Positions 61,833-64,000 of a stretch of 64,000 nt of DNA are shown here, in pieces (the stretch's first letter is position 1; every line of letters begins with the position of its first letter). The notes under the pieces are model-generated. The model saw only the letters and a list, made by a program, of their open reading frames with translations. It did no database searches and was not told the DNA's origin. A program made the position numbers and the translations under genes. The stretch covers positions 29,751 through 93,750 of the forward strand of contig JABLWZ010000017.1 of assembly GCA_013178275.1 (NCBI GenBank), in the 5' to 3' direction. The stretch is from Bacillota bacterium (GTDB lineage Bacteria; Bacillota; Ch66; Ch109).

Positions 61833-63986
61833 CTAACCGGGCAAGTTGTAGAAAATGGCCTTCAATTTCGCCGCGATAAGTGCTGCGATTTGGTCGGCGG
61901 ATTGCTCCAGGTCCTCGCGGCCTTGAACCATTATCTGTCCCACCAGGCCGGCCAGGTCAAAGTTAAGGTTGATCGTTGGAGCGCCCATGCCTGCGCCCGC
62001 GACAGCCACCGGAGCCGTAAATCCACCATATTCGAACTGCTGCACGCCCAACCTGCGGCCGGTCTCCCGCCACAACTCCAGAGCCCGGGAGCGCAAGCGA
62101 GCAGAGAGGGGGATAACCGCTTCTGGACCAGCCTCGGCCACCAGGCCCAGATGAGGCCGGGTGAGGATGCCGCCCAGGGCATGGGCTTCTACAGGAGTTT
62201 TGGCAGCTCGGCGTCCAGCTTCTCTGCCTGCGCTGAAAGACTTGCTTATTTCATCCCATTCGCCCTTGATAGTGTCCCAGGTATTTAATGCCCATTTTTT
62301 CACGGCATCCCATTTCTCGTCCCACCATTTTTTATTGAAAAGGGTATCACTAATGGTGGTCTTAACGGATTCCCATATTTCCGTGGCCGTGCTCCAAGCG
62401 TTGCTCGCCCATGTCTTTGTATCCTCCCATTTTGCAAGCCACCAATCACCGTTAAAAACAGTGCTACCGATGATTTCTTTAGCACTGTTCCATATATCCA
62501 CCATGCCAGACCAGGCGTTACTTGCCCACGTTTTGACGCTTTCCCATTTACTTTGCCACCAGCTACCGTTGAATATGGTTTCTTCGAGGTAGCCATAGAC
62601 ATAACCGGCTCCTTTGGCAAGGGACTCAAATGTAACATTTGTGGATATCCATGACCATGCATTGCTTGCTTTTTGCTTTATAGCATCCCACGTATCGCTG
62701 CCCCACGAGCGAATCTTATCGAAGTTCTTTACAATCGCCTCGCCGCCGAAGGCCCCTGTGATGCCACCGCCAAGGCCACCGACAGCGCCGCCGATGGCGG
62801 TTCCGAGCCCAGGCGCAATCAGTGTTCCTATGGCAGCCCCTGCCTTTGCCCCCAGAGAGGCCCCGGCCAGGCCGCCGGCAATGCGGCCGCCGACTTTGAG
62901 ACCGGTCTGGACCCTTTCCTCTGGACGGGCGAGAGCGACCTCGGCTGCTCCGGCGGCAAGTGTAATGGGTATGGCCCACCTCGAAAGGAAATCCCCGACT
63001 TTACCAAACCTGCCGATATAGCGCAAAGGCGCCCAGCCTCCGCCCACGGTCCTGGCCGCCGTCCCCGCTTCCCTGAACGCCTCAACCTCCGGGGCCCCGG
63101 GGAGGAAACCCCGATAGCGGAAAATCTGTTCTGGTGTCCCAGGGATTACTGTCCGCTTAATTGGCTCCAGCGCCCGCTTGCTGGCCGGAGTGACAAACCA
63201 TTCACGTAGGAGCTGACCGAGGTTAAAGCCCTTGGCCGCCGTTGCTGCTGTTTCTGCCGCCGCTTCGGCCGCAACGCCTGCGCCAGCCGTTGCTCCACGC
63301 CCCAGAATGCGCCTACCAAGGCCAACAGCCCCTTTGCCAAGACGAAACACTGGTCCGAGCAATGCGCTGCCTGCGACGATTGCAAGTATATCGGCCAGCG
63401 CTGCACTGCCGATATTCTCAGCGGTCGGTTTCCTGAGAGCCTCCAGGTTTAACTTACCCAGGCCCTTGAGTGCTTCGGTAACACCCATCTTAATGCCCTT
63501 AAACAGGAACCCGCCGATCTCTCGACCGACGGCAACAATCTTATCCCGACCGCCCGAATCCAGCCAATCCTTGATACCGGCGGAGATGTCGTCAATAATA
63601 AACTTCACCTTACCCCAGAAGTCCAGCTTTTGAAACTTCGGATCGTCCAGGATGCGGCCAATGCGGGTAAATGCTCTCTCAAAAAAGCTCAGGAAACGCT
63701 CGGCGCCCTCTTGTCCGAAGCGCATAAGCACGTCTTTCCACCGCTTAACCTTGTCCTTATTGCCATCAAACCAAGCAACTATTCTATCCAGTCTTGGCTT
63801 AATGGCTTCCAGCATGCCCATTCCTGCTCTACGAAACAGGGTTTTTATGGTGTCCGTGATAGTGGAAATGCGGCCTATTGCGGTTTGGCTGAGTTTGTCA
63901 GCCCCGCCAGCAAATTTGCTCTCGGCCTCAGTCAGGAACCCGGCGAATCCGCCAATGGCGTCCATCTGCTCTTTTGAGAACTTCAT
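61833..63986 (-). CDS. Phage tail tape-measure protein, partial (continues beyond the window)
   Basis: The 717 residues shown are the C-terminal part of a tape-measure protein; upstream codons to base 64000 stay open and the ATG at 63986 lacks a ribosome site, so the true start is outside. Features: helical N-part, hydrophobic Gly/Ala-rich segments (about 200-235, 335-355 and 375-420), a Trp-rich repeated region (about 425-590; units like WWQSKWESVKTWASNAW), the family motif GLVAEAGPEAVIPLS (about 610-624) and a short C-terminal helix. It sets tail length and helps DNA entry. It lies just before the XkdP-type genes. Confidence 0.88.
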   Translation of the reverse strand: MKFSKEQMDAIGGFAGFLTEAESKFAGGADKLSQTAIGRISTITDTIKTLFRRAGMGMLEAIKPRLDRIVAWFDGNKDKVKRWKDVLMRFGQEGAERFLSFFERAFTRIGRILDDPKFQKLDFWGKVKFIIDDISAGIKDWLDSGGRDKIVAVGREIGGFLFKGIKMGVTEALKGLGKLNLEALRKPTAENIGSAALADILAIVAGSALLGPVFRLGKGAVGLGRRILGRGATAGAGVAAEAAAETAATAAKGFNLGQLLREWFVTPASKRALEPIKRTVIPGTPEQIFRYRGFLPGAPEVEAFREAGTAARTVGGGWAPLRYIGRFGKVGDFLSRWAIPITLAAGAAEVALARPEERVQTGLKVGGRIAGGLAGASLGAKAGAAIGTLIAPGLGTAIGGAVGGLGGGITGAFGGEAIVKNFDKIRSWGSDTWDAIKQKASNAWSWISTNVTFESLAKGAGYVYGYLEETIFNGSWWQSKWESVKTWASNAWSGMVDIWNSAKEIIGSTVFNGDWWLAKWEDTKTWASNAWSTATEIWESVKTTISDTLFNKKWWDEKWDAVKKWALNTWDTIKGEWDEISKSFSAGREAGRRAAKTPVEAHALGGILTRPHLGLVAEAGPEAVIPLSARLRSRALELWRETGRRLGVQQFEYGGFTAPVAVAGAGMGAPTINLNFDLAGLVGQIMVQGREDLEQSADQIAALIAAKLKAIFYNLPG
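62245..62720 (-). repeat. Trp-rich degenerate repeats in the tape-measure gene
   Basis: The encoded segment has at least three related units of about 35-40 residues, each with a WW-x-x-KW core followed by KTWASNAW-like text (WWQSKWESVKTWASNAW, WWLAKWEDTKTWASNAW, WWDEKWDAVKKWALNTW) and preceded by a TxFNxxW or TLFNKKWW lead. A partial unit (SDTWDAIKQKASNAW) precedes them. Confidence 0.8.
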
Positions 63987-64000
63987 GTTGAATTCTTTCA

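Larger units (their letters stand above)
50555..64000. mobile_element. Prophage with contractile tail, partial, integrated in comM
   Basis: From the comM break to the window edge the genes are phage: regulator, holin, amidase, small membrane proteins, DGR cassette, fibre proteins, baseplate and tail genes of XkdP-XkdU type, and the tape-measure gene running off the end. Order (tail, fibre, lysis, att) is that of PBSX-like myovirus prophages. Head, replication and integrase genes would lie beyond 64000. Confidence 0.9.

Overview
This is a 64-kb stretch of a GC-rich, flagellated, Gram-positive clostridial chromosome, probably from the Peptococcaceae/Desulfotomaculum-Pelotomaculum group. The order fla/che operon-codY-hslUV-xerC-trmFO-topA-dprA-comM, a FliY-type switch protein, SwrD/FlbD, CheC plus CheD, CodY and a GEMM riboswitch all point to Firmicutes. 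The genus is inferred from gene order only. Nearly all genes run on the minus strand, so transcription goes from high to low coordinates.

1-1.65 kb holds tsf and rpsB with a clear sigma-A promoter. 1.65-32.7 kb is one continuous motility and chemotaxis operon read flgB to fapA. It encodes the rod and hook (flgB, flgC, fliE, flgE, flgD, fliK), MS ring and switch (fliF, fliG, fliM, fliY), export apparatus (fliH, fliI, fliJ, fliO, fliP, fliQ, fliR, flhB, flhA), the FlhF/FlhG GTPase/ATPase pair, a PilZ protein, CheA/B/W/C/D/Y and sigma-D. Its 5' leader carries a class I cyclic-di-GMP (GEMM-I) riboswitch followed by an intrinsic terminator, so the whole operon is probably shut off when c-di-GMP is high. 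The PilZ protein in the operon and a diguanylate cyclase near 44 kb belong to the same signalling theme.

33.2-41.8 kb is the conserved codY-hslU-hslV-xerC-trmFO-topA-dprA block, with a promoter ahead of topA. 41.8-50.1 kb is a variable insert between dprA and comM. It holds a guanylate-kinase-like protein, a YkvA protein, a GGDEF protein, an SDR oxidoreductase and an AT-rich gene for a large SF2 helicase-HNH-TPR fusion of unknown role, possibly anti-phage.

50.1-64 kb: only the C-terminal part of comM (yifB) is present. Its reading frame is interrupted at the conserved NPCPCG motif by a prophage that runs off the right edge. The prophage has a contractile (PBSX/XkdP-U type) tail and baseplate module, fibre genes, an amidase-holin lysis module and a two-HTH regulator at the junction.

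The most striking item is a diversity-generating retroelement (DGR) in the prophage. A lectin-fold tail protein carries a 119-bp variable repeat exactly 600 bp from a template repeat. Eight of the nine differences fall at template adenines. An Avd gene lies between the repeats and a GC-rich 8-bp stem with a GGTA tetraloop follows the variable repeat. No reverse transcriptase gene lies beside it or anywhere else in the window, so this DGR is either orphaned or served in trans.
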